Shown here: one piece after another, positions 31,143-39,770 of the stretch
Layout: the number at the start of each line of letters is the position of its first letter
Numbering within the stretch: the stretch's first letter is position 1
Assembly (NCBI RefSeq): GCF_004683965.1
Contig: NZ_CP038436.1
Coordinates: forward strand, 1,736,001-1,800,000
Direction of reading: 5' to 3'
DNA length: 64,000 nt
From: Nocardioides seonyuensis
GTDB lineage: Bacteria; Actinomycetota; Actinomycetes; Propionibacteriales; Nocardioidaceae
Made by a program: the position numbers and the translations under genes
Notes under the pieces: generated by a model
Told to the model about the DNA's origin: nothing
The model's database searches: none
What the model saw: only the letters and a program-made list of their open reading frames with translations

Positions 31143-32912
31143 ATGGACCAGCCAGAGATCGAGGCTGTGTTCGTCGACGCCTTGCAGAACGTCGCCGAGA
31201 GCGTGACCGAGCTGGTCGGCTTCGAGGTGGCGGCGATCAGCGTCGTCCGCGACGACAGCCACCTGGAGATGGTCGCCGTGGCCGGCAGCGACTCGGCGCG
31301 GGCCGAGCTGCTGGGCCGGCGCACGCCGATCGCGGAGATCGAGCAGGAGCTGAGGTCGGCCGAGCACTGGGGCGACCTGCTGCGCTTCGTACCTCACGAG
31401 CGGATGACCACGCCAGCCGACCAGCTGGGGTGGGTCCCCGACCTGGTGCCGAGCGACGACCCGGAGATGTGGCACCCCCTGGACCTGCTGCTCGTGCCGT
31501 TCCACGACGACGAGGGTGAGCTGCGAGGACTCCTGTCGGTCGACGTGCCCACCGACCGCCGTCGTCCGGCTCCGGGCGTGCGAAGTCACCTGCAGCGGTA
31601 CGCCGCCCACGCGCGGCGCAGCCTTTTGACGGGTCTCGAGCGTGCCGAGCTCGCCCATCGGGTGCGGCTGGCCGACGCCGCCCGGAAGATCGTGCGACAG
31701 GTGAGCTCGGAGCTGTCGATCGAGCGCATCGTGAGCATCTGCCAGCCGGCGGTGACCACGGGTTTCGACGCGGCGGGCATGTGGATCCAGACCTTCGACC
31801 TGGACCGCGGCGGCGGCGACGCCGTCCATGGCGCCACCGAGGCCGAGATCGTGGTGGCCGAGGAGTTCAAGGTAATGGGACGGGCTGCGGCCGAGCTGCT
31901 GTGGCAGGCCCAGGAGGTGGCCCTGGTCACTCGTGACACCTTCCCCGAGATCGATGGCCTGACCGTGGAGGAGGAGCAGAAGGCGAGGCTCTGGGAGTTC
32001 ATGGCGACCGCCCTCGAGGCGACCTCGCTGCTGTTCGTGCCGATCGGTGCCGGTCAGGAGTGCGTCGGCAACATGGCTCTCACGCGCCGCGGCACCAAGG
32101 ACGAGTGGAGCCTCGCCGAGCGGGAGGCGGCCCTCGAGATCGGTCACGACCTCGGACACGCGCTGAAGAACGCCCAGACCTTCGAGCGGGAGAGGCGCCT
32201 GCTGGAGGAGGTGCGGGAGCTGGCGAGCTACAAGAGCCGGCTCATCGCCACGATCTCCCACGAGCTCAGGACCCCGCTCACCGCTGTCCTCGGACACCTC
32301 GAGCTGATGGAGTCGGCGAGACTGCCGGTCCTGGTGGCAGGCTCGATGCAGGCGGTCCAACGCGGCGCCCAACGGATGCGGCGGATGGTCGAGGACCTCC
32401 TGGTGCTCTCCCAGGTGGCTGACCCCAGCAGGGTGCTCGACCCCTACCCGGTGGACCTCGCACAGGTGGTCGAGGACGTGCTGGGGCTCCTGGACGTGAC
32501 GCTGACGCGCCAGGAGCTCACCGTGGTGTTCGACGCGCCTGACGAGCCCGTGCGCGTCCCGGGCGACGTGGTCGGCCTCGACCGGATGTGCACCAACCTG
32601 ATCGGCAACGCCGCCAAGTACACCCCCAAGGGCGGCACCATCACCATCACGCTCGTCCCGTCCGGCGAGATGGTCGAGCTGTCGATCACCGACACCGGTG
32701 TGGGCATCTCTCCCGAGGACCAGGAGCGGCTCTTCGAGGAGTTCTTCCGGTCCTCCGACCCCGAGGTGCTCGACATCCCCGGCACCGGGCTGGGCCTGGC
32801 GATCGTGCACCGCATCGTCGAGCAGCACCACGGCACGATCGACGTCGTCTCCGCACCCGGGGAGGGCTCGACGTTCACCGTCAGCCTGCCGGCGAAGGCT
32901 CGTCCTGTCTGA
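31143..32912 (+). CDS. GAF-GAF sensor histidine kinase
   Basis: A 589-residue soluble sensor kinase. Two GAF-like sensory regions (about 10-160 and 185-335) precede a HisKA domain with the phospho-acceptor in ATISHELRTPLTAVLGHLE (His near 373), and a HATPase_c domain with N-box NLIGNAAKYTPKGG, G1 box DTGVGISPEDQ and G2 box GTGLGLAIVHR. There is no transmembrane helix, so the stimulus is internal (small molecule, redox or gas; inference). The ATG at 31143 follows GAGGAC. No response regulator is adjacent, so it is an orphan kinase in this window. Confidence 0.92.
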   Translation: MDQPEIEAVFVDALQNVAESVTELVGFEVAAISVVRDDSHLEMVAVAGSDSARAELLGRRTPIAEIEQELRSAEHWGDLLRFVPHERMTTPADQLGWVPDLVPSDDPEMWHPLDLLLVPFHDDEGELRGLLSVDVPTDRRRPAPGVRSHLQRYAAHARRSLLTGLERAELAHRVRLADAARKIVRQVSSELSIERIVSICQPAVTTGFDAAGMWIQTFDLDRGGGDAVHGATEAEIVVAEEFKVMGRAAAELLWQAQEVALVTRDTFPEIDGLTVEEEQKARLWEFMATALEATSLLFVPIGAGQECVGNMALTRRGTKDEWSLAEREAALEIGHDLGHALKNAQTFERERRLLEEVRELASYKSRLIATISHELRTPLTAVLGHLELMESARLPVLVAGSMQAVQRGAQRMRRMVEDLLVLSQVADPSRVLDPYPVDLAQVVEDVLGLLDVTLTRQELTVVFDAPDEPVRVPGDVVGLDRMCTNLIGNAAKYTPKGGTITITLVPSGEMVELSITDTGVGISPEDQERLFEEFFRSSDPEVLDIPGTGLGLAIVHRIVEQHHGTIDVVSAPGEGSTFTVSLPAKARPV

Positions 32913-32972
32913 CTCTTGAACCACTGCGAGTCCGGACCTCACGATGGTCCTGGTCGAGTCAGGAGGTGCATC

Positions 32973-33458
32973 GTGAGTGCTCACCCGGATCGTGTGCGGG
33001 CTGTCACCACGCCCGAGGTGATCGCTCTCAAGGGCCGCACGCTGGGCCCGACCGCCTGGTTCCCGGTCCTGCAGGACCGGGTCGACGCGTTCGCCCGCGC
33101 GGTGGAGGACTGGCACTGGGCACACGACGACGTCGAGCGGGCGTCGCGCGGCCCCTTCGGAGGGACGATCGCGCACGCCCACCTGACGCTGGGGCTGGTC
33201 CCTCATCTGTTCGCATCCCTGGTCGGGTTCGCGGAGGGCGAGGACGCGATGTTCTACGGGTACAACAAGGTCCGGTTCCCCACGGCCGTCCCTGTCGGCT
33301 CCAGCCTCCGGATGAGCGCCACCATCGTGGAGGTCGTCGACCTGGGCGGCGGGGAGGAGCTCACTGTGGACCTCCTGATGGAGGTCGACGGCGTGGAGCG
33401 TCCGGCCTGTGCCGCGCAGGCCGTGTTCCGCCACTACGCCGTCAAGGCACCTGATTGA
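32973..33458 (+). CDS. MaoC-like (R)-specific enoyl-CoA hydratase
   Basis: A 161-residue hot-dog-fold dehydratase. The catalytic hydratase-2 motif is recognisable in WHWAHDDVERASRGPFGGTIAHAHLTLGL, where the Asp and His of the D-x(4)-H pattern polarise water. KVRFPTAVPVGSSLRM is the usual downstream segment. It would hydrate trans-2-enoyl-CoA in fatty-acid or polyester metabolism. The GTG at 32973 is preceded by AGGAGG at 6 nt. Its 3' end overlaps the convergent phosphodiesterase gene by 25 bp. Confidence 0.88.
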   Translation: MSAHPDRVRAVTTPEVIALKGRTLGPTAWFPVLQDRVDAFARAVEDWHWAHDDVERASRGPFGGTIAHAHLTLGLVPHLFASLVGFAEGEDAMFYGYNKVRFPTAVPVGSSLRMSATIVEVVDLGGGEELTVDLLMEVDGVERPACAAQAVFRHYAVKAPD

Positions 33459-33967
33459 GCGGACGGCCGCGGCAGACTGTGCAGGACGACCTTGCTGAGC
33501 CGGCCCTTGTCGGCCGTGGCGGTCATGTAGGTGCAGTGCGGCTGGCGCCGTCGGTCGGTGGGCGAGCCGGGGTTGAGCAGTCGCATTCCTGTCGGGGTCA
33601 CGGTGTCCCACGGGATGTGGCTGTGGCCGAAGACGAGGACGTCGAGGTCGTCGTACTCCCTGCTCATCCGCTCCTCCCGACCCTTGGCCTGCCCGGTCTC
33701 GTGGACGACGCCCAGGCGAACTCCCTCGATCTCGGCGTGGGCGACCTCGGGCAGGCGCTCGCGCAGCTCGCCGTGGTCGTTGTTGCCCCAGCACGCGACG
33801 AGCCGGTCGGACCGCGCCTCGAGCTCGTCGAGGAGGCGTACGTCGACCCAGTCACCGGCGTGGACCACCACGTCGGCCTCCTCCACTGCTCGCCACACCT
33901 CGGCAGGCAGGTCGCGGGCTCGCTTCGGCACGTGCGTGTCCGCCAGGAGGAGGAGTCGTACGGCCAT
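33434..33967 (-). CDS. YfcE/MJ0936-type metallophosphoesterase
   Basis: A 177-residue calcineurin-like phosphoesterase. The metal-binding motifs occur in order: LLADTHVPKR (D-x-H), HAGDWVD (G-D), CWGNNDHGE (G-N-x-D/H), VVHETGQ and FGHSHIPWD (G-H-S-H), ending with LLNPGSPTDRRR. Such proteins hydrolyse phosphodiesters, often cyclic nucleotides or model substrates, in the cytoplasm. The ATG at 33967 lies 5 bp after the MMPL stop codon, so the two genes form an operon. The 3' end is convergent with, and overlaps, the MaoC gene. Confidence 0.9.
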   Translation of the reverse strand: MAVRLLLLADTHVPKRARDLPAEVWRAVEEADVVVHAGDWVDVRLLDELEARSDRLVACWGNNDHGELRERLPEVAHAEIEGVRLGVVHETGQAKGREERMSREYDDLDVLVFGHSHIPWDTVTPTGMRLLNPGSPTDRRRQPHCTYMTATADKGRLSKVVLHSLPRPSAQSGALTA

Positions 33968-33972
33968 GGGCC

Positions 33973-36093
33973 CTAGGAAACCAGCGGCGGTGCGCCTACC
34001 GCCACCTCGACCGGCTTCGCCACCGGCCCGGAGTCCAGTTCCGGCAGCAGCCGGTCCAGCCACCCCGGCAGCCACCAGTTCGCGTCGCCCAACAGCTTCA
34101 TGGTGGCCGGGACGAGCACCAGGCGTACGACGGTGGCGTCGAGGAAGATGGCCGTGGCCAGTCCCACTCCCATCATCTTCACCGACGGGTCGCTGCCCAG
34201 GACGAAGCCCGAGAAGACCGCCACCATGATGAGCGCGGCTGCGGTGATGGTGCGCCCGGTGCCGGCGATCCCTTCGATGACCGCGCGGGTGTTGTCGCCG
34301 TGCCGGGTGTACTCCTCGCGCACCCGCGACAGCAGGAACACCTCGTAGTCCATGGAGAGGCCGAACAGGATGGCGAACATGAACAGGGGGATGAACGACA
34401 CGATCGGCACCGTCGACTCCACGCCGATCAGGCCGGCCGCCCAGCCCCACTGGAAGACCATGACGAGCACGCCGTACGCCGCGCCGACGCTCAACAGGTT
34501 CAGCACGACCGCCTTCAACGGCACGAGCACCGACCGGAACAGCACCGTGAGCAGGAGGAACGACAGCAGCAGCACGGCCACCACGAAACGCGGCATCCGC
34601 TCCTGGACCCGGTCGCCGAGGTCGGAGAAGGTGGCGGTCTGACCTCCGACGTGGGCGGTCGCCGCCGTGCCGTCGAGCACCGTCGGGAAGACCTCGCTGC
34701 GGAGTCGCTCGACGGTCTCCTGGGTGGCCACGTCCTGGGGCGACGTGGTCGGCTGGGCCACGATGGTCGCCACGCCTGCGGCGGGATCGACGGTCGGCTC
34801 GCCGACCGAGGTGATGCCCGGGTCGGCCGCCATCGCCGCGGCCAGCTGAGCCACGACGGCTGCGTCGCGGGAGACGTCGACGGCGATCACCAGCGGCCCG
34901 TTCGCGCCGGGGCCGAAGCCGTCGGCGATCAGGTCGTAGGCCCGGCGTTCGGTCCTCGACTCGGGCTTGGCCCCGTCGTCGGGGAAGCCCAGGTCGAGGG
35001 CGAGGACCGGTGCGGCCAGGGCGACCATGAGGACCGCTCCGCCGACGAGGTACGACGTCGCGTCGCGCGTCACGTGTGCGCCCCACCGGTACCAGCCCGT
35101 GCTGGGCCGGTGCGGCGTGCGCGCGCGGCCGTTGATCCGGTGCCCCGCCAGTCCGAGAAGCGCCGGCAGCAGGGTGATCGACGCCAGCACCATCACGAGC
35201 ACCATCGCGGAGATGGCGACGCCACCACCCGTCACGAACGGGATCCCCGCGACGAGCAGGCCGAGGATCGCCACCACGACGGTGCCCCCGGCGAAGATCA
35301 CCGCCTGTCCTGCTGTTGCCAGGGCACGGCCCACTGATTCCGCGACGGGCATCCCGAGGGCAAGGTTCTCGCGGTACCGGGTGACCAGGAAGAGCGCGTA
35401 GTCGATCCCGACGCCCAACCCGACCATGGCCGCGAGCTCCGGCGCCCACGCCGGGATGTCGACCAGGTAGGTCACGAGCTCCATCGAGGTGAAGCCGATG
35501 ACCAGACCGAAGAGCGCCATGCCGATCGGCAGCCCCATCGCGACGAAGGAGCTGAAGGCGATCAGCAGGACGACCGCCGCGACGACGATCCCGGCGACCT
35601 CGCCGAGCCCGGTGGGTGCCTCCTCGAACGCGAAGAACAGGTCGCCTCCGGTCTCCAGCGTCAGCGACGAGCCCTCACGCAGGTCGGCGACGGCGTCCTT
35701 GAGGTTGTCCAGGTCCGAGGCATCGAGGTGGTCGACCGCGGGGTACTGCACGCGCACGAGTGCGATGGTGCCGTCCGGCGAGACGTTGCTGGTCGTCGAG
35801 AGCACGCCCGGAAGAGCCGCCAGCGAGGTCTCCACTTGCGTCAGCTCCGCCGCGACGTCCCGGGCCTCGACGACGACGTGGGCGGTGACCCCGCCCTCGT
35901 CGGCCTGGGCGTCGGCGAGCAGCTCCGCCGCCTGGTAGGAGTCGAGGCCGGGTGCCTCGAAGCTCTCCTCGAGATCGCGCCCGAAGGCGACGGAGGAGGT
36001 GATGACGACGAACGCGAGGACGACCCAGGCGCCGATGGCGACCCAGGGCCGGGTGGCAGCGGACCGGCCGAGCCGGTGGAGGAGATTCGACAT
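33973..36093 (-). CDS. MMPL-family RND membrane transporter
   Basis: A 706-residue transporter in two halves, each with one helix, a large extracytoplasmic domain and five helices. The Asp-Tyr pairs of MMPL proteins are present in VGLGVGIDYALFLVTRYREN and FGLSMDYEVFLLSRVREEY, the proton-relay positions. MMPL proteins export lipids, glycolipids or drugs. The start (MSNLLHRLGRSAATRPWVAI) is the ATG at 36093; a much longer open frame reaching 37212 runs antisense through the histidine kinase and is rejected. The gene is divergent from a NarL-type two-component system, which probably controls it through the palindrome in between. Confidence 0.93.
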   Translation of the reverse strand: MSNLLHRLGRSAATRPWVAIGAWVVLAFVVITSSVAFGRDLEESFEAPGLDSYQAAELLADAQADEGGVTAHVVVEARDVAAELTQVETSLAALPGVLSTTSNVSPDGTIALVRVQYPAVDHLDASDLDNLKDAVADLREGSSLTLETGGDLFFAFEEAPTGLGEVAGIVVAAVVLLIAFSSFVAMGLPIGMALFGLVIGFTSMELVTYLVDIPAWAPELAAMVGLGVGIDYALFLVTRYRENLALGMPVAESVGRALATAGQAVIFAGGTVVVAILGLLVAGIPFVTGGGVAISAMVLVMVLASITLLPALLGLAGHRINGRARTPHRPSTGWYRWGAHVTRDATSYLVGGAVLMVALAAPVLALDLGFPDDGAKPESRTERRAYDLIADGFGPGANGPLVIAVDVSRDAAVVAQLAAAMAADPGITSVGEPTVDPAAGVATIVAQPTTSPQDVATQETVERLRSEVFPTVLDGTAATAHVGGQTATFSDLGDRVQERMPRFVVAVLLLSFLLLTVLFRSVLVPLKAVVLNLLSVGAAYGVLVMVFQWGWAAGLIGVESTVPIVSFIPLFMFAILFGLSMDYEVFLLSRVREEYTRHGDNTRAVIEGIAGTGRTITAAALIMVAVFSGFVLGSDPSVKMMGVGLATAIFLDATVVRLVLVPATMKLLGDANWWLPGWLDRLLPELDSGPVAKPVEVAVGAPPLVS

Positions 36094-36159
36094 GCCTCCA
36101 CGGTGGCCCGGCCGCGTGCGTCGTACATCGGGCACAGGATCGGGGGACTCCTCGGCCGA

Positions 36160-36183
36160 AAGGACGAGAGCCGGCTCGTCCTT
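36160..36183. promoter_or_regulatory. Long palindrome between the MMPL transporter and the two-component system
   Basis: AAGGACGAG (36160-36168), 6 nt, CTCGTCCTT (36175-36183) is a perfect inverted repeat. It is nested inside a second one, GGGCACA (36130-36136) and TGTGCCC (36183-36189). It lies in the 132-bp divergent gap and is a strong candidate operator for the adjacent LuxR-type regulator. Confidence 0.6.
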
Positions 36184-36213
36184 GTGCCCCGTACGGCGAG
36201 CGCCACCGCTCCC

Positions 36214-36219
36214 TAGTCT
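36214..36219 (+). promoter_or_regulatory. Leaderless-type -10 box (TAGTCT) of the histidine kinase
   Basis: TAGTCT is 6 nt before the GTG at 36226, and lies 30 bp downstream of the large palindrome. Confidence 0.55.
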
Positions 36220-36225
36220 GAGGGG

Positions 36226-37371
36226 GTGTTCCTCGCCTTCCTCCGCTCGATCCTTGCCGAGCCCCGTGCCCCGGACCCGCCGGCACGGGTGTGGTGGGAC
36301 TGGGTCCTCGTCGGCGCCCTGCTGGTCACGGCCGCGGGCGAGGCGATCCTTCGCACCGACGTGGCGGCGCGGCCGCTGGCCACCTTGGTCGCCTTCCTGG
36401 TGATCCCGGTCCTGCTCTGGCGGCGTACCCATCCCCTCCTGGCCACGGCGGTCGGCTGGGGAGGCGCGATGGTGCTGCACGTCCCGGTGCTCCTGGGCGA
36501 CGCCGCCGAGGTGGGCCTCTACTCCATGGGGTGCGTCCTGCTGCTGCCCTACGCGTTGTACCGGTGGGCGTCGGGCCGCGAGGCGTTGATCGGTACGGCG
36601 ATCGTCGCCGTGCCGGTCGGCCTGGGCCTGGCCGCCAGCGCGACCCTCGAGGACGTGATCGGTGGCACCACCGTGGTGGTCGCGGCGTTCGCCCTCGGAG
36701 CGGCCATGCGCTACCGCGCGGTGGCGCGCGAGCGCGAGGTGCAGCAGGTCCGGGCGCTCGAGCGCGGTGAGCTCGCCCGCGAGCTGCACGACACCGTGGC
36801 GCACCACGTGTCGGCCATCGCGATCCAGGCACAGGCCGGCCGGGCGGTGGCGGCCACCGACCCGGCTTCGGCGGTCGAGACGCTGGCGGTGATCGAGGCG
36901 GAGGCATCGCGGACCCTGTACGAGATGCGCACGATGGTCCGGGTGCTGCGTGACGGAGAGGGGGGCGACGGCGACGCTGCCGACTACGCGCCGCAGCGGG
37001 GCATCGGCGACCTGGACGAGCTGGCCCGGATGAGCCCCGTGGTGCAGGTGCATCGCGGCGGCGACCTCGACGGCGTCGCGCAGCCGGTGGAGGTTGCGGC
37101 CTACCGGATCTGTCAGGAGTCGGTCACCAATGCGATCCGCCACTCGGTGAACGCCACGACGGTCAGCGTGCACGTCACCGGCGACGACGGCGTCGTACGG
37201 TTGCGTGTGCACGACGACGGAGAGGCAGCCCGCCCCGCGACCCCCGGGGGCTACGGCCTGCTCGGCATGGCCGAGCGCGCCAAGCTGCTCGGCGGCGCCT
37301 GCCAGGCCGGTCCGGACCCGGCCGGCGGCTGGACCGTCGAGGCGACCCTCCCGCGCGAGGTGCCGCGATGA
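36226..37371 (+). CDS. NarL-type membrane sensor histidine kinase
   Basis: A 381-residue kinase with four to five hydrophobic helices in the first ~160 residues and little extracellular loop, suggesting a membrane-stress or intramembrane sensor. The HisKA_3 dimerisation motif ELARELHDTVAHHVSAIAIQAQAG carries His near 188, and the HATPase domain ends with GGYGLLGMAERAKLLGG. The GTG start follows a TANNNT box by 6 nt. The stop overlaps the response-regulator ATG (ATGA), so the pair is co-translated. The divergent MMPL transporter is the likely output. Confidence 0.92.
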   Translation: MFLAFLRSILAEPRAPDPPARVWWDWVLVGALLVTAAGEAILRTDVAARPLATLVAFLVIPVLLWRRTHPLLATAVGWGGAMVLHVPVLLGDAAEVGLYSMGCVLLLPYALYRWASGREALIGTAIVAVPVGLGLAASATLEDVIGGTTVVVAAFALGAAMRYRAVAREREVQQVRALERGELARELHDTVAHHVSAIAIQAQAGRAVAATDPASAVETLAVIEAEASRTLYEMRTMVRVLRDGEGGDGDAADYAPQRGIGDLDELARMSPVVQVHRGGDLDGVAQPVEVAAYRICQESVTNAIRHSVNATTVSVHVTGDDGVVRLRVHDDGEAARPATPGGYGLLGMAERAKLLGGACQAGPDPAGGWTVEATLPREVPR

Positions 37372-38024
37372 CCATCCGGGTGGTCGTCGCCGACGACCAG
37401 CTCCTGGTCCGCACCGGGCTCACCATGATCCTCAACGCGCAGCCCGGGATCGAGGTCGTCGGCGAGGCGACGGACGGTCACGAGGCGGTGGCCGTGGCAC
37501 GCGAGCTGCGTCCCGACGTCTGCCTCTTCGACATCCGGATGCCCGGCATCGACGGCGTCGAGGCCACCCGCCAGCTCGCCGGCCCGGGCGTCGAGGACCC
37601 GCTGGCCATCGTGGTCATCACGACCTTCGACCTCGACGAGTACGTCCACGGCGCCCTGAAGGCCGGCGCCCGGGGCTTCCTCCTCAAGGACGCCGGGCCC
37701 GAGCTGCTGGTCCAGGCGATCCACGCAGCCGCCAACGGCGACGCGCTCATCTCACCCGACATCACCCGCCGCCTCCTCACCACGCTGGCGGGGCTGGAGC
37801 GAGCGGCCCCGCCGCCCCAGCCGGTCGAGCCGCTCACCGAGCGCGAGGAGGAAGTGTTGCTCACCGTCGCCCGCGGCCGCACCAACGCCGAGATCGCCGA
37901 CGAGCTGCACATCACCCTGAGCACCGTGAAGACCCACGTCGGCGCGCTGATGAACAAGCTCGGCGCCCGCAACCGCGTCGAGGTCGCGATGTGGGCCCAC
38001 GAGACCGGACGCGTCAAGGGCTAG
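37368..38024 (+). CDS. NarL/LuxR-family response regulator
   Basis: A 218-residue regulator. Receiver domain with D10/D11-type acidic pair (VVADDQLLVRTG), phospho-acceptor near D55 (CLFDIRMPGIDG) and Lys in FLLKDAG. The C-terminal GerE/LuxR helix-turn-helix (about 152-210) shows LTEREEEVLLTVARGRTNAE and STVKTHVGALMNKLG. It is coupled to the upstream kinase by a 4-bp overlap. It probably binds the palindrome at 36160-36183 and controls its own operon and the MMPL gene (inference from layout). Confidence 0.94.
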   Translation: MTIRVVVADDQLLVRTGLTMILNAQPGIEVVGEATDGHEAVAVARELRPDVCLFDIRMPGIDGVEATRQLAGPGVEDPLAIVVITTFDLDEYVHGALKAGARGFLLKDAGPELLVQAIHAAANGDALISPDITRRLLTTLAGLERAAPPPQPVEPLTEREEEVLLTVARGRTNAEIADELHITLSTVKTHVGALMNKLGARNRVEVAMWAHETGRVKG

Positions 38025-38029
38025 CGACG

Positions 38030-38665
38030 TCAGGCGGAAGCGTCCACGTCGGTCAGCGCGACCAGGATGCGCTCGAACCGGGCGGTGAGCTCGGCAGGCG
38101 TCTGGTCAGGGTGCTCGATCCACCACGTCATGAGCGAGGTGACCACCGACTGCCACACGTGGTTCATCATCGAGGCGTCCACCGGGTCCACCTCGTCCGT
38201 GCCCGCGTGGTGGCGGAGCGCCGCGCGCACCCCGACCGCTCCCAGGTCGGTCATCCGCTCCCGGCCCACCGCGGCCACCTGGTGCGCCGGGGAGTCCCGC
38301 GGCACCGTCTCGTCGTACAGCACCATCCAGTCGGTCGGCCGCTCGCGCAAGGTCGTGAAGATCGTCTGCATGGTCTCCAGCGCCATCGGCATCCCGGGCT
38401 CGGCACCCTCGACGACCGGGGTGATGACCTCGAGCAGCATGCTGGTCAACGACTCGACGCACTGCACCTAGAGCGCGTCCTTGGTGCCGAAGTAGGCATG
38501 CACCAGGGGCTTCGAGATCGCCGCCCGCCGGGCGATCGCGTCGACGGAGGCGTGGGGGTAGCCGCGCTCCCCGAACTCCGCCATGGCGGCGTCCAGGATC
38601 TGCGCCTCCCGCTCGGGACGGGGCATTCCCCGGGTGCCCACGTGCCCGCTGCGGTCCCCGGCCAT
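38030..38665 (-). pseudogene. TetR-family regulator interrupted by an in-frame amber stop
   Basis: Two same-frame pieces make one TetR protein. The first (38665-38471) encodes a complete helix-turn-helix (REAQILDAAMAEFGERGYPHASVDAIARRAAISKPLVHAYFGTKDAL). A TAG at 38470-38468 follows, and the frame continues (VQCVESLTSMLLEVITPVVEG...) to 38030 as a normal ligand-binding domain of about 145 residues. Relatives usually have Tyr or Phe right after K-[DE]-x-L, so a TAC-to-TAG change explains the stop. A separate translation of the second half, from the GTG right after the stop, is conceivable. It is divergent from the desaturase-like gene, whose repressor it probably was. Confidence 0.82.
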
Positions 38666-38671
38666 GGCGCA

Positions 38672-38677
38672 ACCCTA
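38672..38677 (-). promoter_or_regulatory. Leaderless-type -10 box (TAGGGT) of the interrupted TetR gene
   Basis: On the minus strand TAGGGT is 6 nt before the ATG at 38665. The promoter looks intact although the gene is interrupted. Confidence 0.45.
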
Positions 38678-38747
38678 GGGCGACGCCACCCTTGCGGATT
38701 GACTCATGGGTCAATTAGCCTCGCGACACCCCGACGGAGGAGGAACG

Positions 38748-39770
38748 ATGGAGTGGCTGCAGGACTTCTGGCACGCCCTCCCCGAGCCGCTGAGGGACCC
38801 GGTCGCGCTGGCCGCGCCGTTCTTCCTGCTGTTCGTCGCCCTGGAGGGTCTCGCGGCCTACCTGCTGGAGGACGAGCGTCCCGAGGGCGAGCGTCGTACT
38901 CCCGACGACCGGGCGCTGCCCCTCCCCGGCGGTTACGACCGCGCGGACGCGATCGCCAGCATCTCCATGGGCGCCGTCTCGGTGGTCACCATGACGCTGT
39001 GGAAGACGCTCGGCCTCCTGGTCTACGCCGCGCTGTTCGCCTGGGTCGCGCCCTGGCACCTGCCCGTCGACGCGTGGTGGACCTGGGTCCTGGCGATCCT
39101 CGGCGTCGACTTCTTCTTCTACTGGGCGCACCGGGTCGCCCACCGGGTGCGGCTGGTGTGGGCGACCCACCAGGCCCACCACTCCAGCGAGTACTTCAAC
39201 TTCGCCACCGCCCTGCGACAGAAGTGGAACAACTCCGCCGAGCTGGTGTTCTGGCTCCCGCTGCCGCTGCTGGGCCTGCCGCCGGCACTGGTCTTCTTCG
39301 GCTTCTCGGTCAGCCTCGTCTACCAGTTCTTCGTCCACACCGAACGTGTCGACCGGCTGTGGCGCCCCGTCGAGCTGGTCCTCAACACCCCGTCCCACCA
39401 CCGGGTCCACCACGGCCGCGACCCGGAGTACCTCGACCGGAACTACGGCGGCATCCTCATCGTCTGGGACCGGCTCTTCGGCTCCTTCCAGCCCGAGCTG
39501 CACCGGCCGGCCTACGGCCTCACCTCGCCGGTCCGCACCAACCACATCGTGAAGCTGCAGACGCACGAGTACGCCGCCATCGCGCGCGACGTCCGCCGCG
39601 CGCCGATGCTGCGCGACAAGCTCGGCTACGTGTTCGGGCCGCCCGGCTGGCGGCCCCAGCAGTCAGGCGACACGGCCAGCCAGACGCTCGACGGCGGCGG
39701 CCACCCGCTGCCCGAACATGACGGGGTCGTTGTGGTCGGCGCCGTCGATGACCACGCGCTCGGCCAGTGA
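38748..39770 (+). CDS. Sterol desaturase/fatty-acid hydroxylase superfamily protein
   Basis: A 340-residue integral membrane di-iron enzyme. The eight-histidine pattern is present: H-R-V-A-H (near 127), H-Q-A-H-H-S-S-E-Y-F-N (near 143) and H-H-R-V-H-H (near 218), with membrane helices before and between them. It would hydroxylate or desaturate a lipid or isoprenoid. The ATG at 38748 is preceded by GGAGGAGG. Family members end shortly after the YVFGPPGWRP segment, but here about 38 more residues are read through the antisense of the convergent hydrolase (108-bp overlap), so the original stop may have been lost. The adjacent TetR gene is disrupted, so expression may be constitutive. Confidence 0.85.
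   Translation: MEWLQDFWHALPEPLRDPVALAAPFFLLFVALEGLAAYLLEDERPEGERRTPDDRALPLPGGYDRADAIASISMGAVSVVTMTLWKTLGLLVYAALFAWVAPWHLPVDAWWTWVLAILGVDFFFYWAHRVAHRVRLVWATHQAHHSSEYFNFATALRQKWNNSAELVFWLPLPLLGLPPALVFFGFSVSLVYQFFVHTERVDRLWRPVELVLNTPSHHRVHHGRDPEYLDRNYGGILIVWDRLFGSFQPELHRPAYGLTSPVRTNHIVKLQTHEYAAIARDVRRAPMLRDKLGYVFGPPGWRPQQSGDTASQTLDGGGHPLPEHDGVVVVGAVDDHALGQ

Noticed and set aside
33968-37212. A 1079-residue MMPL protein starting far upstream
   Set aside because: The added part is antisense to the histidine kinase; the family starts at 36093.
38466-38472. TAG in the TetR gene as a pyrrolysine or other recoded codon
   Set aside because: No recoding machinery is visible and TetR proteins have no such residue; a nonsense mutation is simpler.
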